Shown one piece after another: positions 27,688 to 36,607 of a stretch of 64,000 nt of DNA. A model generated the notes under the pieces. The model ran no database searches and was not told where the DNA came from. It saw nothing but the letters and a program-made list of their open reading frames with translations. The position numbers and the translations under genes were made by a program. The stretch comes from Phycisphaerae bacterium (GTDB lineage: Bacteria; Planctomycetota; Phycisphaerae; UBA1845): NCBI GenBank assembly GCA_029260215.1, contig JAJDDQ010000051.1, positions 62,001-126,000 on the forward strand, given 5' to 3'. Numbering within the stretch: position 1 is the first letter of the stretch; the number at the start of each line of letters is the position of its first letter.

Positions 27688-28089
27688 ATGAGAAATGTCG
27701 CCGTCGGGTATATTCTTTGGCTGTTTTTCGGTGTGCTGGGTGCGCATCGCTTCTACTGCGGCAGGATCGGCACGGGAATCCTGTGGGCGCTGACGGGGGG
27801 GCTTTTCGGTATCGGCTGGCTGATCGACGTGTTCCTGATCCCGGGGATGGTCGAGGATGCGAATCGCGAGGCATTTCTCGCACACGACGAAGCTGCGTAC
27901 GGTCCGCCCGCCGCGTCTGCGGGACGACAAGCCTTCGCGACGCCGCCTGCGTACCAAGGAAACCCAACCTCGGACGCCAGAGTGATTTACTGCACGCAGT
28001 GTGGGGCTGCCATGCGCGTGCCGCCTCAATCGACGGGCGCACCTTACGCGTGCCCCGCCTGCCAAGCCGTCATGCGCGTGCCCGCGTAG
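27688..28089 (+). CDS. TM2 domain protein with C-terminal zinc ribbon
   Basis: A 133-residue membrane protein. Residues 1-50 form a TM2 domain: two hydrophobic helices joined by the short turn GVLGAHRFYCGRIGTGI and ending with a GIGWLIDVFLIPGMV segment. A Pro/Ala-rich linker leads to a C-terminal zinc ribbon CTQCGAAMRVP...CPACQAVMRVP. ATG 27688 follows AAGGTGA. The cellular role of TM2 proteins is not established. Confidence 0.85.
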   Translation: MRNVAVGYILWLFFGVLGAHRFYCGRIGTGILWALTGGLFGIGWLIDVFLIPGMVEDANREAFLAHDEAAYGPPAASAGRQAFATPPAYQGNPTSDARVIYCTQCGAAMRVPPQSTGAPYACPACQAVMRVPA

Positions 28090-28327
28090 GCGCGCCCCGG
28101 TGAACAGCCTACCCTCATTTTCGCCCCAGGCTCATCGGCTTGTCCGCTCGTAAGTATCGTGGCGTCATGCGGTTACGCCGTTCGCCGTGTCTACCCAGTC
28201 GCGTGAATCACAAAACTTTCAGACAGGACTTGACACGTTGTCGCAATGTGTCATCTTGGCCGCGCGCTGGCACGGAGAGTGTTCAGCTCTTGTAATTTGC
28301 GAACAGGTCATCGAGAAAGGAGCAGCG

Positions 28328-28567
28328 ATGGTCAGGGTGATTACACCTTCATCGATCGCCGATTACGACGGCGAGTTTGCGGAGCAGCCTTCGGCGTCTC
28401 CGTTGTGGTCGAGCGGCGGCTTGGCGACGATGAGCAAGGAGTACGACGACGAATTCGAGGATGATGACGACGCCGACGACGATATCGACGATGCCGACAT
28501 CGATGATGACGACGACGACGATGATGACGACTTCGACGAGGAGCTTGATGACGACGACGATATCTAG
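28328..28567 (+). CDS. Small highly acidic protein with a poly-Asp tail
   Basis: A 79-residue protein. ATG 28328 is chosen because AAGGAG lies five to six bases upstream; an open frame extends to 28187 without such a site. The first 40 residues (MVRVITPSSIADYDGEF...) are ordinary, but the last 40 are almost entirely Asp and Glu, with one run of ten Asp. The tail resembles the C-terminus of RNA polymerase delta and of nucleic-acid mimics, but no domain can be assigned. The surrounding 238 and 205 bases hold nothing I recognise. Confidence 0.7.
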   Translation: MVRVITPSSIADYDGEFAEQPSASPLWSSGGLATMSKEYDDEFEDDDDADDDIDDADIDDDDDDDDDDFDEELDDDDDI

Positions 28568-28772
28568 GCTCTGTACCTGATGCGACCAGCGGTTCCTTGG
28601 CTTCGCCTTCAAGAGTTCTTGCGACGCGCGTCGATGGATATTCGCCGCGCAGGATGCCTTGGTTAAGGCATAACGTTATATTGGGGAGTAGTTTAGGCGT
28701 TCGTGCGGCAGGTCCGCAGCGATGTCGTGACGCCACTCAAATCAGTCCTTAAGAACTCCGCAGGGGGTGCCG

Positions 28773-29468
28773 ATGCACTTATCGGCCTTCGTGGCGAATC
28801 GTCGTCTCGGACCGCGGAGTTTTGCATTGACGCTTGGCAACCTCAGAACCGTGCTTGTGCTTGCGCCGCACCCGGACGACGCCGAGCTTGGTTGCGGCGG
28901 TACGATTGCACGGTTGGTTGAAGAGGGCGTGCAGGTTTATTCCGCCACGTTCAGCCTGTGTGAGGATTCGTTGCCGCCGGGTTGGCCCAAGGGGGTTCGC
29001 GAGATTGAGGCCCGCAAGGCGATTACCGAGCTACCCATGCCGACGGAGAATCTTCTAATCTACCGATATCCGGTGCGGCGATTGGCGGTTTATCGGCAGG
29101 AGATTCTTGACGATCTCGTGCGGCTGAATGCGGAACTCAAGCCGGACATGGTTTTCATGCCGTCTACCGACGATCTGCATCAGGATCACACGACGGTCGC
29201 GAACGAGGGCCTGCGGGCGTTCAAGCACACAAGCATTTACGCCTACGAAATGCCGTGGAACAACATACGTTTTCGTACGACCGCGTTCGTGGCGCTGAGC
29301 GAAGAACACCTGGAACGCAAGATTTGTGCGCTGTCGCATTACGAAACGCAGCGCGACCGACCCTACATGTGCGAGCGATTCACGAGAGGCCAAGCGCGAA
29401 CACGCGGTGTGCAGATCGGGGCTGAGTACGCTGAGACGTTCGATGTTATCCGGACGGTCTACCGCTGA
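28773..29468 (+). CDS. LmbE / PIG-L family deacetylase
   Basis: Zinc-dependent N-acetylglucosaminyl deacetylase family, cytoplasmic, 231 residues. The zinc-binding motif APHPDDAELGCGG is near residue 35 and the distal part of the site, STDDLHQDHTTV, near 130. Family members deacetylate GlcNAc conjugates (MshB, BshB, PIG-L), but the substrate here is not clear. ATG 28773 follows AGGGGG closely; GTG 28767 is an alternative. The gene converges on lysC with only 11 bases between the stops. Confidence 0.87.
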   Translation: MHLSAFVANRRLGPRSFALTLGNLRTVLVLAPHPDDAELGCGGTIARLVEEGVQVYSATFSLCEDSLPPGWPKGVREIEARKAITELPMPTENLLIYRYPVRRLAVYRQEILDDLVRLNAELKPDMVFMPSTDDLHQDHTTVANEGLRAFKHTSIYAYEMPWNNIRFRTTAFVALSEEHLERKICALSHYETQRDRPYMCERFTRGQARTRGVQIGAEYAETFDVIRTVYR

Positions 29469-29479
29469 CCGCTTCCCGG

Positions 29480-30841
29480 TCAGCCGCCGAGATTGAACGC
29501 TCTGTGCAAAGCTCGGACGGCGCTCGGGCCCGATGCGCCGTCCACGACGAAGCAGATGCTCAGTTCGCTGGATCCCTGTGCGATGGATTCGACGTTGATT
29601 TTCTCGTTCGCGACGGCTGAGAAAACCTGGGCTGCGATGCCTGGGCTTCCGCTCATGGCCGACCCCACCGCCGCCACGACGGAAACGCCTTCTTCGACAT
29701 CGACGCGACGGGCGATTTTGGTCCGCAGCAAGCCGGCATCAACGGCGGCGCGCGCACGGGCCAATTGACTGCCGGCTACGACGACTGAAATCCCTGCCTC
29801 CGAAACGGTCTGAGAGATCATCTGGATATTGACGCCGGCGTCGGCGAGCGCGCCGAAAACTTTTGCGGCTGTTCCGGGTCGCCCGACCATGGCTGCTCCG
29901 GCGATGGTCAGCAGCGCGCAATCCTTGAGCATCAGGACGGATCGCACAGGCCCGTGGTCGGCGGCGTCCGCTTCGTCGATCAGCGTGCCGGGGCAGTCCT
30001 TGTTGAATGTACTGCGAATCCGCACGGAGATGCGATGTTCAGCTGCGGGTTCCAGGGCACGCGGGTGCATCGACTTGGCTCCGAATTGTCCCATTTCCAG
30101 CGATTCCTCGAACGAAATGGCTTCGAGCAGGCGGGCTTCGGGGACGATGCGCGGGTCGGCGGTCATAAGTCCGTCCACATCGCTGCAAATCCAGATTTCG
30201 TCAGCATTCAGCGCGGCACCGAGGATTGTGGCTGTGTAATCCGACCCGCCCCGCCCGATCGTCGATGTAACACCGTGCTGCGTGGCGGCCATGAAACCGG
30301 TCACGACGACGTGTTCGCCTCGTTCGACGAGTGGCTGAAGCGTTTCCTTGACCTGATAAAGCGAGAGGGCCATCAACGGTTCTGCCTCGCCGAATTCGTC
30401 GTCGGTAACGATGCCGACTTCCTGCCCGGTCATTGCGCGCCCGTCGAGGGCGGCGGCGCTCAGCACAGACGACAGGCGTTCGCCGAACGAGACCACGGCG
30501 TCTCGCGAACGGGCCGTCAATTCGCCGACGGCTGCGACACCGGATACGAGGGTGTCGAGTTGATCGAGCAGGGGGCCTATTGTCTCGGAGCACTTGAGCG
30601 TCGCGGCTGCTCGTTCATGGCGGCTGCGTAACTCGCTGAGAAGCTGGTACTTCACGGCGCGGTTCCCCGCTGCGGCTGCGTCTGCCAATTCGAGCAGCAT
30701 ATCGGTCACGCCGCCCATTGCGGACACGACGGTCACGACGCGGGCTGTCTCACTGGTTTGCCGAACGAATTCCGCGCAGTCGGCGATGCGTTCCTCGTCG
30801 GCTACGGAGGTTCCGCCGAATTTCATGACGATGGTCTTCAT
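29480..30841 (-). CDS. lysC: Aspartate kinase
   Basis: First enzyme of the aspartate pathway: phosphorylates L-aspartate with ATP toward lysine, threonine and methionine. The 453-residue protein starts MKTIVMKFGGTSVADEERI, has the GRGGSDYTAT motif near 215, and two C-terminal ACT domains (from about 315 and 395; GVNIQMISQTVSE, KINVESIAQG), where feedback by threonine and/or lysine normally acts. Its ATG overlaps the hom stop by four bases (ATGA), making it the last gene of the threonine operon. Confidence 0.95.
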   Translation of the reverse strand: MKTIVMKFGGTSVADEERIADCAEFVRQTSETARVVTVVSAMGGVTDMLLELADAAAAGNRAVKYQLLSELRSRHERAAATLKCSETIGPLLDQLDTLVSGVAAVGELTARSRDAVVSFGERLSSVLSAAALDGRAMTGQEVGIVTDDEFGEAEPLMALSLYQVKETLQPLVERGEHVVVTGFMAATQHGVTSTIGRGGSDYTATILGAALNADEIWICSDVDGLMTADPRIVPEARLLEAISFEESLEMGQFGAKSMHPRALEPAAEHRISVRIRSTFNKDCPGTLIDEADAADHGPVRSVLMLKDCALLTIAGAAMVGRPGTAAKVFGALADAGVNIQMISQTVSEAGISVVVAGSQLARARAAVDAGLLRTKIARRVDVEEGVSVVAAVGSAMSGSPGIAAQVFSAVANEKINVESIAQGSSELSICFVVDGASGPSAVRALHRAFNLGG

Positions 30842-31857
30842 GCGTGCTCCCTGTCCGTCCGCCAGATATCCAACACGTCGCGCAGGATGGCGGTGGCAGT
30901 CTCGGGTCCGCCGGCGCCTCGGCCTATCAAGGTGATGTCCCCGCTGGATTCGAGCGTAATTTGTAGTGCGTTGAGGTTGGCATCCACATCGAGCGCGTCG
31001 CCCGCGGTGACCGTTTGCGGCCTGACAGACAGTTCGTCGCCTATCTCGCCGATCAGTTTGACGCGTTCGCCCTTGGCGGCGGCCTCATCGATGCGCGCAC
31101 GCGGCAGATCGCGAATGCCTTCGATCGATACGTCACTCAGCGTGGCGCGGCGGTTGAAAATGTAGTTGGCGATGATGACGACCTTGGTGGCTGCGTCGAT
31201 CCCGTCGATGTCCGCGCTGGGGTCGGTCTCCGCGTATCCCAGTCCGACGGCTTCAGCCAGAACGCTCTGGAAATCGGCGCCGGCGTCGTGCATTCTGGAG
31301 AGGATGAAGTTGGTCGTGCCGTTCAGGATGCCGCGAATGCGCACAACTTCGTCGCCCGTGGCTGCGTTCTTGGCCGTCGTGAGCATCGGTGTGCCGCCGC
31401 CGACCGTGCCGCTGAAGCGGAATTGGACCTTGTTGTACTCAGCCAGCTCCATCAATGCGGGCATCGCGACGGCGAGCGGACCTTTGTTGACGGTTACAAC
31501 GTGATTCCCGTGGCGAAAGGCGCATTTCATGGCGCTCATCGCGTCCGACGGATCGTCCACGCAGGTCGGTGTGGCTTCGATGACGATGTCGGCGTCGCTG
31601 TCAGCAATCAAATCCTCGGCTCCGAGACCATCCGTGCCGTGCTCCGGCACGCTTGCGACCGTGCCATGCTCGTTCTTGGTGGCCAATAGTTCCGACGGTG
31701 ACAGCCCGTGTTCGGAAACAGCCGCACCGCCACGATCCGCCACGCCGACCAGTCTCGGGGTCAGGCCGAACTCGCGATAGAGCATGCCCGCCTTTTCTTC
31801 GAGCAATTCGACGAAGGATCGCCCCACGACACCGAAACCAAAGAGTACGATACGCAT
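30838..31857 (-). CDS. hom: Homoserine dehydrogenase, short form without ACT domain
   Basis: Reduces aspartate semialdehyde to homoserine with NAD(P)H. It starts MRIVLFGFGVVGRSF with the nucleotide-binding GFGVVG. Family motifs are VVTVNKGPLA, the catalytic region GGGTPML and NGTTNFILSRM, and YAETDPSADIDGIDAATKVVI. At 339 residues it ends where the catalytic domain ends, lacking the roughly 90-residue ACT domain of the common form, so it is probably not inhibited by threonine through that domain. ATG 31857 overlaps the thrC stop in TAATG. A longer open frame to 31965 lies inside thrC and is not used. Confidence 0.94.
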   Translation of the reverse strand: MRIVLFGFGVVGRSFVELLEEKAGMLYREFGLTPRLVGVADRGGAAVSEHGLSPSELLATKNEHGTVASVPEHGTDGLGAEDLIADSDADIVIEATPTCVDDPSDAMSAMKCAFRHGNHVVTVNKGPLAVAMPALMELAEYNKVQFRFSGTVGGGTPMLTTAKNAATGDEVVRIRGILNGTTNFILSRMHDAGADFQSVLAEAVGLGYAETDPSADIDGIDAATKVVIIANYIFNRRATLSDVSIEGIRDLPRARIDEAAAKGERVKLIGEIGDELSVRPQTVTAGDALDVDANLNALQITLESSGDITLIGRGAGGPETATAILRDVLDIWRTDREHA

Positions 31858-33035
31858 TACAAACGCAACGCCTCCCGAATAGAGCCAAGCGTCGGTTGAC
31901 ATTGCGTCAGTTTCGGTGCGCTGCTGAGAATCGCGTCGGGATCCTTCAAGCCATGCCCGGTGCATACGCAGACGACGGTGTCCGCCTCGATGCCGAATTT
32001 GCGAAGGTATGCGATGGGTGCCGCCGACGCCGGCTCGACGAATCGGCCTTCCATTCGGGCGAGATCACGCTGCGCCCGCAGGATTTCCTCGTCTGAAACG
32101 ACGCCCGCGCGACCGCCGGAATCGCGTACAGCGGTTACAGCCTTGGTCCAGTTGACCGGGGCACCGATGCGAATAGCCGTCGCGACGGTTTCCGGATGTT
32201 CGACGCGGCAGGATTCGTTCGTGCCACCGAGATGCTCAACAATCGGCGCAGCCCGCTCCGCTTGTGCGCCGAACATGCGTGGCAGAGATTGGCTGAAACC
32301 GGCTGACTTGAATTCCCGAAAACCCTTCCAGATCGCGCTGATGTTTCCCGCGTTGCCCATCGGGAGCACGACGGCGTCCGGTGCTCGGCCCAGCGATTCG
32401 CACACCTCGAACGCGAGCGTTTTTTGCCCTTCGAGACGGAACGGATTGATCGAGTTGAGGAGATAAACCTCGCCGCTGTCCAGCGAAAGCTCGCGCACGA
32501 GTTTCATGGCTACGTCGAAGTTGCCCTCGACCTGAATAATCTCAGCCCCATGCACGACGGCTTGGGCGACTTTACCCATTGCGACTTTTCCGCCGGGAAG
32601 CACCACGATCGTCCGAAGACCGGCCCGAGCACCATACGCCGCCATCGACGCGGACGTGTTACCCGTTGAGGCGCAGGCGACGGCTGACGCACCGAGTTGG
32701 ATCGCCTTGGTCACGCCGACGGTCATGCCGCGATCTTTGAACGAACCCGTCGGATTCTCGCCCTCGTTCTTGACGTAAAGTTCCGCGATTCCGAGGTCTT
32801 TGCCAAGTCGCTCGCAACGATGCAGGCCTGTATCTCCCTCAGCCAAGCTCACCGCATCGCCCGCGTCGACCGCGAGAAACGGCGCGTATCGCCAGACTCC
32901 CGCACCTGTCAGGTTCGCCCGGTTGAGGCATTCCGCTTCCACCGCGATTTCCAGCACGCCGTCACAAGACGCGCACGTGTAGAGAATCTCATCGAGCGGA
33001 TAGCGAGCGTCGCATTGAAAGCAGCGTTGAATCAT
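31857..33035 (-). CDS. thrC: Threonine synthase
   Basis: PLP enzyme that converts O-phosphohomoserine to L-threonine in the cytoplasm. The 392-residue sequence starts MIQRCFQCDARYPL with a rubredoxin-like C-x2-C ... C-x2-C motif, then NPTGSFKDRGMTVG with the PLP lysine, STGNTSASMAAYGA, and the phosphate-binding PMGNAGNISA. This is the short bacterial type. Its ATG overlaps the thrB stop (ATGA, 33032-33035) and its stop overlaps hom. Confidence 0.95.
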   Translation of the reverse strand: MIQRCFQCDARYPLDEILYTCASCDGVLEIAVEAECLNRANLTGAGVWRYAPFLAVDAGDAVSLAEGDTGLHRCERLGKDLGIAELYVKNEGENPTGSFKDRGMTVGVTKAIQLGASAVACASTGNTSASMAAYGARAGLRTIVVLPGGKVAMGKVAQAVVHGAEIIQVEGNFDVAMKLVRELSLDSGEVYLLNSINPFRLEGQKTLAFEVCESLGRAPDAVVLPMGNAGNISAIWKGFREFKSAGFSQSLPRMFGAQAERAAPIVEHLGGTNESCRVEHPETVATAIRIGAPVNWTKAVTAVRDSGGRAGVVSDEEILRAQRDLARMEGRFVEPASAAPIAYLRKFGIEADTVVCVCTGHGLKDPDAILSSAPKLTQCQPTLGSIREALRL

Positions 33036-33976
33036 GCATTTTCATCCACAATGGTCGCACAGCCGGCTACGTTCGCCACATGCGTATCGGATCGCAGGCC
33101 TGCATTGCTGAAACCGGCTTGCATCGCATTTGCCACGGCGTCTGCATCGACTGAATCATCGACCACCGCAGCCACCGTCGGTCCCGCTCCGCCGATGGTA
33201 ACACCGAATGCCCCCGCGTCGCGAGCTCGTTCGCAAACGTCGTCAAATCCGGGTATCAGCGGGCCTCGAGCTTTGTCAACGAACGAATCTTCAATTGCCC
33301 GGCCAAGCGACCTTGCGTCACCGGAATTGATTGCAGCCACAATTTCCGCGACGCGCGAACACCCCTTCGAATAATCACCCAGCGAGATTGTTGGCGGCAT
33401 CGCTCGTCGCGCTTGTTCCGTCGGAACGTGCAAGTCTGGCAAAGCGAGCACGAAGCGAATCGACGCGCTCGGGCTTGTCAGTCGTGTGACGCGACATGCG
33501 TCGTCCGGTGCGCAGACTACGAAGCCGCCAATGAGCGAAGCTGCGACGTTGTCGGCGTGGGCTGTCCCTGCGGAAGCCCGCTCGCCCTCGGCGGCGAATG
33601 CGACGAGTTCCCCGACGGTCACGGGCAGGCCGAACAATTCGGCGGCTGCCTTGACGGCGGCTGCCGCGCTGGCTGCGCTGGACCCCATCCCGCTGCCGCA
33701 ACGAATCCCCTTGTCGATCTTCATGTGAATCGGTGATTCGATTTCGAATTTCCGTCGCAGCGCCGACACAGCCAGCCCCGCAGTGTTACGCGCCGGTTCG
33801 GTGGGCACGAGTTCGGCAAATCGACCAGCTACGATGATTTCGTCACAACTGGTTGCCAAGCTTACGGTAACCAGGTCGAACCCGGCTTCGACAGCCACGC
33901 CCAGAGCGTCAAAACCGTGCCCGAGGTTGGCGACGGATGCGAATGCTTTGGCTGTTACGCGTCGTTTTTCACTCAT
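33032..33976 (-). CDS. thrB: Homoserine kinase
   Basis: GHMP-family kinase that phosphorylates homoserine. The 314-residue protein starts MSEKRRVTAKAFASVANLGHGFDALG, typical of ThrB, and has the GHMP ATP loop IRCGSGMGSSAASAAAAV near residue 90 and the C-terminal GAFGVTIGGAGPTV. ATG 33976 is chosen because upstream residues do not match. It is the first gene of the thrB-thrC-hom-lysC unit. A 143-bp gap separates it from the divergent CoA-binding gene, so the operon promoter should lie there. No leader peptide with a threonine run was found. Confidence 0.94.
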   Translation of the reverse strand: MSEKRRVTAKAFASVANLGHGFDALGVAVEAGFDLVTVSLATSCDEIIVAGRFAELVPTEPARNTAGLAVSALRRKFEIESPIHMKIDKGIRCGSGMGSSAASAAAAVKAAAELFGLPVTVGELVAFAAEGERASAGTAHADNVAASLIGGFVVCAPDDACRVTRLTSPSASIRFVLALPDLHVPTEQARRAMPPTISLGDYSKGCSRVAEIVAAINSGDARSLGRAIEDSFVDKARGPLIPGFDDVCERARDAGAFGVTIGGAGPTVAAVVDDSVDADAVANAMQAGFSNAGLRSDTHVANVAGCATIVDENA

Positions 33977-34119
33977 GATGACGTTGCCGGTCACGAATGC
34001 AATCCAATTGTCACGTCCGCAGCCGCCGATTATAAGGAGCTTCTTCCCGATTGCGAACGCGACCGGTCGCGCGACGCAAGCTGGCATGAACAACGGCAGG
34101 AAAAGGAGCGACGTCAGCC

Positions 34120-34509
34120 ATGACCGATCCCATCAAGACATTTCTGGATTTGACGTCGGTGGCTGTTGTGGGGGCATCCGCCGATCGCTCCAAGTTTGGC
34201 AACATCGTCTTCAGAGACTTGCGCGAGAAGGGCTACGATGTGTACCCGGTGAATCCCAAAGCGGAGACCATCGAGGGCGACGTCTGCTACGCCGATTTGC
34301 AGTCGCTCAGCAGCCGAGTCGAGGGAGCGGTGATCGTGGTCCCGCCAGCGGTCAGTCTGTCGGTCGTTCAGCAAGCGCACGCGGCTGGGATTGGCCACGT
34401 CTGGATGCAGCCGGGCGCGGAATCTGCGGATGCGGTACAGTTTTGCGAACAGAACGGCATCAATGTCGTTCATCAGGCCTGCGTCATGATTCACGCGATC
34501 GCCAGGTGA
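34120..34509 (+). CDS. CoA-binding domain protein (YccU-like)
   Basis: A 129-residue single Rossmann domain: VAVVGASADRSKFGNIVFRDL, VYPVNPKAETIEGDVCYADL and HVWMQPGAES are the conserved parts of the CoA_binding family. These proteins bind CoA or acyl-CoA in the cytoplasm; the physiological role is undefined. It is divergent from thrB. Confidence 0.88.
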   Translation: MTDPIKTFLDLTSVAVVGASADRSKFGNIVFRDLREKGYDVYPVNPKAETIEGDVCYADLQSLSSRVEGAVIVVPPAVSLSVVQQAHAAGIGHVWMQPGAESADAVQFCEQNGINVVHQACVMIHAIAR

Positions 34510-34654
34510 CGCCAGTTACATTCAGCACGTTTCTTTATAACGCTCATCCGATTGAAGTCCGCAGAATGAATCCGTAGACTGTGAACATCGGCGGAGTTTT
34601 TGGTGCAATTGCACTGAGGCCGTCACGGGTTTCCAGTTCACCGGATTGCTTATC

Positions 34655-35731
34655 ATGCCTGTTCAAACCTGTACGTGTGGTGCTCAATATCGGGTCAAAG
34701 AGGCTGCGTTTGGCAAGGAGGTCAAGTGCAAGAAATGCGGCGAAACCATGACATTGGGCGAAGCGCCGGCCGAGCGCGACGAAGGCATTATCGCTTTTGC
34801 CGACGACGGGTTGATGGATGAGTTCGCTGCGGCGGCTGAGCGCGGCCGTGTCGAGGAGGGCGACTCCAGCCAGGAGAATATCAGATTCGATACCAGGTCC
34901 GACATCAGCAAGCCCATCTTGCAGGAACGCGGCGGGAAAACCGGCGGAACGAGCTTCGCGCAGGCGGTCATTAAATCGTTTCTGTTCCCGCTTACGATAA
35001 AGGGGTTTTTAACGTGGCTGGGACTTTGTATCGCGCTCTTTCTGGGCGCGCTTGTTAAGGTTGTTTTCTTTGGTTGGATTCTTTCATTGCTTGTCAGTGG
35101 ATGGTATGCCGCCTATCGATTTGAGGTCATCGGATCAGCCGCAAACGGTGAGGATGATCTGCCGCCGATGGGATTTGAGGATGGATTGTGGGATGGTGTT
35201 CTTGCCCCGTTCTTCGCCTGGACGTTCAGTTGGATTGTCGTAATGTCTCCTGCTATGGCGTACGCATGGTTCGATTCGTCGGTAGGGATGGATGGTCTCC
35301 GGGCCTTGATCATCGGAAGCACATCCGCAATGACTGCGGGAAGCTCGAGCGTGGCAGCGTTTACGGTGTGTTTGTTGATTGGGCTGTTCTTTTGGCCCAT
35401 CATCGCGTTGTGCATTTCGATCGGCGGCGTCGATTCGCTCACTCGTTTTGATTTGATTGTCAAGACTGTATTCAGGACGTTTCCCGCTTATTTTATGGTT
35501 GTTGCGGTGGTTTTCGGTGCGTTCGCCATCAACGCCCAGCTGGTTGCGGACGTGGCAGATAAGATCGTCCCCGCAGATTCAGACGCGGGCATCTCCGCTC
35601 AAGTTAGTGCAGGGCTGTTGATGAAACTCGTCGCCGCTGTCGTGGGTGTCTATTTCCAGATCGCGACCGTCCGTGTCATAGGAACGTACTATCACCATTA
35701 CAAGAGTCGGTTCGCCTGGGACTGGGGCTGA
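34655..35731 (+). CDS. Multi-pass membrane protein with N-terminal zinc ribbon
   Basis: A 358-residue protein from ATG 34655. Residues 1-35 form a zinc ribbon (CTCGAQYRVKEAAFGKEV then CKKCG), followed by an acidic linker and from about residue 115 five to six hydrophobic segments. The membrane part is rich in phenylalanine, tryptophan and glycine. The ribbon-linker-membrane layout is common in planctomycetes. No function is known to me. Confidence 0.8.
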   Translation: MPVQTCTCGAQYRVKEAAFGKEVKCKKCGETMTLGEAPAERDEGIIAFADDGLMDEFAAAAERGRVEEGDSSQENIRFDTRSDISKPILQERGGKTGGTSFAQAVIKSFLFPLTIKGFLTWLGLCIALFLGALVKVVFFGWILSLLVSGWYAAYRFEVIGSAANGEDDLPPMGFEDGLWDGVLAPFFAWTFSWIVVMSPAMAYAWFDSSVGMDGLRALIIGSTSAMTAGSSSVAAFTVCLLIGLFFWPIIALCISIGGVDSLTRFDLIVKTVFRTFPAYFMVVAVVFGAFAINAQLVADVADKIVPADSDAGISAQVSAGLLMKLVAAVVGVYFQIATVRVIGTYYHHYKSRFAWDWG

Positions 35732-35915
35732 TCGCGCCGCCGCGTCAGGACTTGTCGTTTTACGATCAGCCCGCTTGTGATCGGGCGAGCCAATCGATAG
35801 ATCGGTCGTCGCGCGGTCTTGGATACGATCAGAACCAACACACGACATTGCCAAGGGTGCGGAGAAGTTCTTTAGCGAATGCAGCGGAAAATAATCGCTC
35901 GGAGTTGCGTGAACG

Positions 35916-36140
35916 ATGCAAAAAAAATTGATGATTCTCGCCGCGATGTGCTTTGCGTCGTCGGTATTTTCAAGGCCATCCGCCGCCGATGAGGGCATGT
36001 GGCTGCTCACCGATCCGCCGTCGAAACTGCTCAAGGAGAAGTACGGTTTCGACGTGAAGGATGCCTGGCTGGAGCACGTGCAGAAATCGTGCGTGAAGTT
36101 CGGGCGATCCGGCTCGTCCTCGCTCGTGTCGTCGAACGGC
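35916..36140 (+). pseudogene. 5' remnant of an S46-family dipeptidyl-peptidase gene
   Basis: Encodes a signal peptide (MQKKLMILAAMCFASSVFSRPSAA) and then DEGMWLLTDPPSKLLKEKYG, followed by VQKSCVKFGRSGSSSLVSSNG. This matches the N-terminus of S46 dipeptidyl-peptidases (DPP7/DPP11 type), which continues with TNHH carrying the catalytic histidine; that part is absent. Homology ends at about 36140 where it meets the IS66 remnant; the frame stops at 36152. Only about 75 of 700 or more residues remain, so no enzyme can be made. Confidence 0.8.
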
Positions 36141-36489
36141 ACATCGGTGTAATCCAAGAACGTGAAGAGGTACTCCGCGTATTTGCGAAGACGTTTTGTC
36201 AAGCGCCGCGCGTCACCGTCCACGTGCTCTTCGGCGGCAAGTTTCGCGAGTCGCTGATTCAGCCGATCGATGCGGCTGCGATACTTGTCGGGTGCAAAGG
36301 CATCCTGCTTACGCAGACGAATCCCGTCACGCACCAAACACCGTAGCTTCTTCGCAAAGGCCTGCCACTCGGCCGAGTCATTCTTCAGATCGACCTTTTC
36401 CAGTTCACGCAACAGGTGCACGAGACAGTATCGCCGGTCCTCGGCACAGACCGATTCGTAGGCCGACCAGAAGTCGGTAATCAACACCA
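36131..36489 (-). pseudogene. Fragment of an IS66-family transposase
   Basis: About 119 codons in the leftward frame (LITDFWSAYESVC, RRYCLVHLLRELEKV, RRLTKRLRKYAEYLFTFLDYTDVPFD). These match the DDE-domain middle and late part of IS66 transposases, which normally continue VPFDNN-AER. The 5' side is cut at 36489 by the ISAs1 element, the 3' side at 36131 by the peptidase remnant; the last 10 bases fit both homologies. The frame runs on antisense through the peptidase remnant by chance. Confidence 0.8.
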
Positions 36490-36512
36490 GAGCCAGCGCG
36501 TATAAATAGGCG
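36490..36512 (+). repeat. Left inverted repeat of the ISAs1 element
   Basis: Starts CAGAGCCAGCGCGTATAA; matches the right end at 16 of 23 bases. Confidence 0.75.
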
Positions 36513-36607
36513 GTTTGATTTGCTTGGCGCGGTTCGCCTCGATCGGGTATTTCTGTTGCAGGCTCGCCGAATGGATTGGCGAGGATCGCTCACGAAATGG
36601 ATTCTCG

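Noticed and set aside
28232-28262. TTGACA before the acidic-protein gene as a -35 box
   Set aside because: Seventeen bases further downstream there is no acceptable -10 hexamer, and it is about 90 bases from the start codon.
31858-31965. Longer homoserine dehydrogenase start inside thrC
   Set aside because: The added residues do not resemble Hom, while ATG 31857 gives the exact family N-terminus and the TAATG coupling with thrC.
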